This document shows, piece after piece, positions 22,785 through 23,249 of a stretch of DNA of 23,249 nt (position 1 is its first letter; every line of letters starts with the position of its first letter). Below the pieces are notes generated by a model, which searched no databases, had not been told where the DNA came from, and saw nothing but the letters and a program-made list of their open reading frames with translations. Origin of the DNA: Oscillospiraceae bacterium. GTDB taxonomy: Bacteria > Bacillota_A > Clostridia > Oscillospirales > Oscillospiraceae. Location: the NCBI GenBank assembly GCA_017408725.1, contig JAFQUA010000026.1:1-23249 (forward strand). Direction: 5' to 3'. Made by a program: the position numbers and the translations under genes.

Positions 22785-23249
22785 ATGAATTACGATTTTT
22801 CTGCCATTGAAGCCAAGTGGCACAAATACTGGGAAGAGAACAATACCTTCGCTACCGATGTGTGGGATTTCTCCAAGCCCAAGTACTATGTGCTGGATAT
22901 GTTCCCGTATCCTTCCGGCGTCGGTCTGCACGCAGGTCACCCCGAGGGCTACACTGCTACGGATATCATGTCCCGCATGAAGCGCATGCAGGGCTACAAT
23001 GTTCTGCACCCCATGGGCTATGACTCTTTCGGTCTGCCTGCGGAGCAGTATGCGGTGGATACTGGCAACCATCCAAACGGTTTTACCCAGAAAAACATTG
23101 AGACCTTCTCCAAGCAGCTGAAGGAACTGGGCTTTGACTATGACTGGTCTAAGGTGATTGCTACATCCGACCCTGAGTTTTACAAGTGGACCCAGTGGAT
23201 TTTTAAGAAACTGTATGAAGCTGGCTATGCCAAGCGGGTGGAGATGCCC
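22785..23249 (+). CDS. leuS: Leucyl-tRNA synthetase, 5' part (cut by window end)
   Basis: The first 155 codons of a class I aminoacyl-tRNA synthetase of about 800 residues. [19 protein letters not shown] is the typical start. [21 protein letters not shown] contains the HIGH-type motif as HAGH, and [14 protein letters not shown] is specific for LeuRS. AGAGGTG lies 8 nt before ATG, right after the rsfS stop. There is no room for its own T-box leader, so it is read from the upstream operon. Confidence 0.97.
   Translation, partial: MNYDFSAIEAKWHKYWEENNTFATDVWDFSKPKYYVLDMFPYPSGVGLHAGHPEGYTATDIMSRMKRMQGYNVLHPMGYDSFGLPAEQYAVDTGNHPNGFTQKNIETFSKQLKELGFDYDWSKVIATSDPEFYKWTQWIFKKLYEAGYAKRVEMP

Overview
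The window looks like chromosome of a Gram-positive member of the Bacillota, class Clostridia, probably an Oscillospiraceae/Ruminococcaceae-type gut bacterium. The reasons are strong AGGAGG-type ribosome sites, sigma-A promoters often with an extended -10 (TGATATAAT), lipoproteins with Thr/Pro linkers, PdaA-type deacetylases, and the core run smc-ftsY-rdgB-yhbY-nadD/yqeK-rsfS-leuS. This placement is inferred from gene content; no marker gene was compared.

Left part (1-4126, mostly minus strand). A signal-peptide-bearing surface protein gene is frame-broken and apparently chimeric and runs off the left edge. It is followed by a CAP-domain lipoprotein and an overlapping parA-parB pair of the type seen on plasmids and integrative elements. 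A plus-strand tRNA-His(GTG) with encoded CCA and its terminator close this part. Together these suggest the remnant of an integrated element beside a tRNA gene.

Accessory sugar module (4128-9138, plus strand). A large cytoplasmic DUF4450-like (six-hairpin glycosidase-like) protein and a Gfo/Idh/MocA oxidoreductase each have their own promoter. The 24-nt terminator hairpin core after tRNA-His recurs exactly after the DUF4450-like gene. The oxidoreductase runs tail-to-tail into a minus-strand gene whose 3' end is gone but whose promoter, ribosome site and first ~111 codons remain, so this is a recombination scar. The next 270 bases carry inverted and direct repeats resembling an attachment site.

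Middle (9582-15570). A GMP synthetase PP-loop subunit is encoded without the usual fused glutamine amidotransferase domain. Divergent from it is a PfkB-family kinase gene, which is followed closely by a membrane-anchored polysaccharide deacetylase with Ig-like modules. Convergent to these are two tandem PdaA-like lipoprotein deacetylases. The downstream copy has lost the catalytic Asp of motif 1 and carries exact 15-bp tandem repeats in its linker. This block is a cell-wall (peptidoglycan/spore cortex) modification cluster.

Right part (15574-23249, plus strand). This is a tightly packed housekeeping operon: chromosome condensation (smc), membrane protein targeting (ftsY), nucleotide-pool cleaning (rdgB), an RNA-binding ribosome-associated protein (yhbY), a NadD-YqeK fusion, ribosome silencing factor (rsfS) and leucyl-tRNA synthetase (leuS, cut by the window end). 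No CRISPR array, insertion sequence or rRNA gene was found. The best candidates for something new are the degenerate PdaA paralogue, the stand-alone GuaA ATPase subunit, the broken genes marking recombination joints, and the strong promoter upstream of tRNA-His that has no evident gene.
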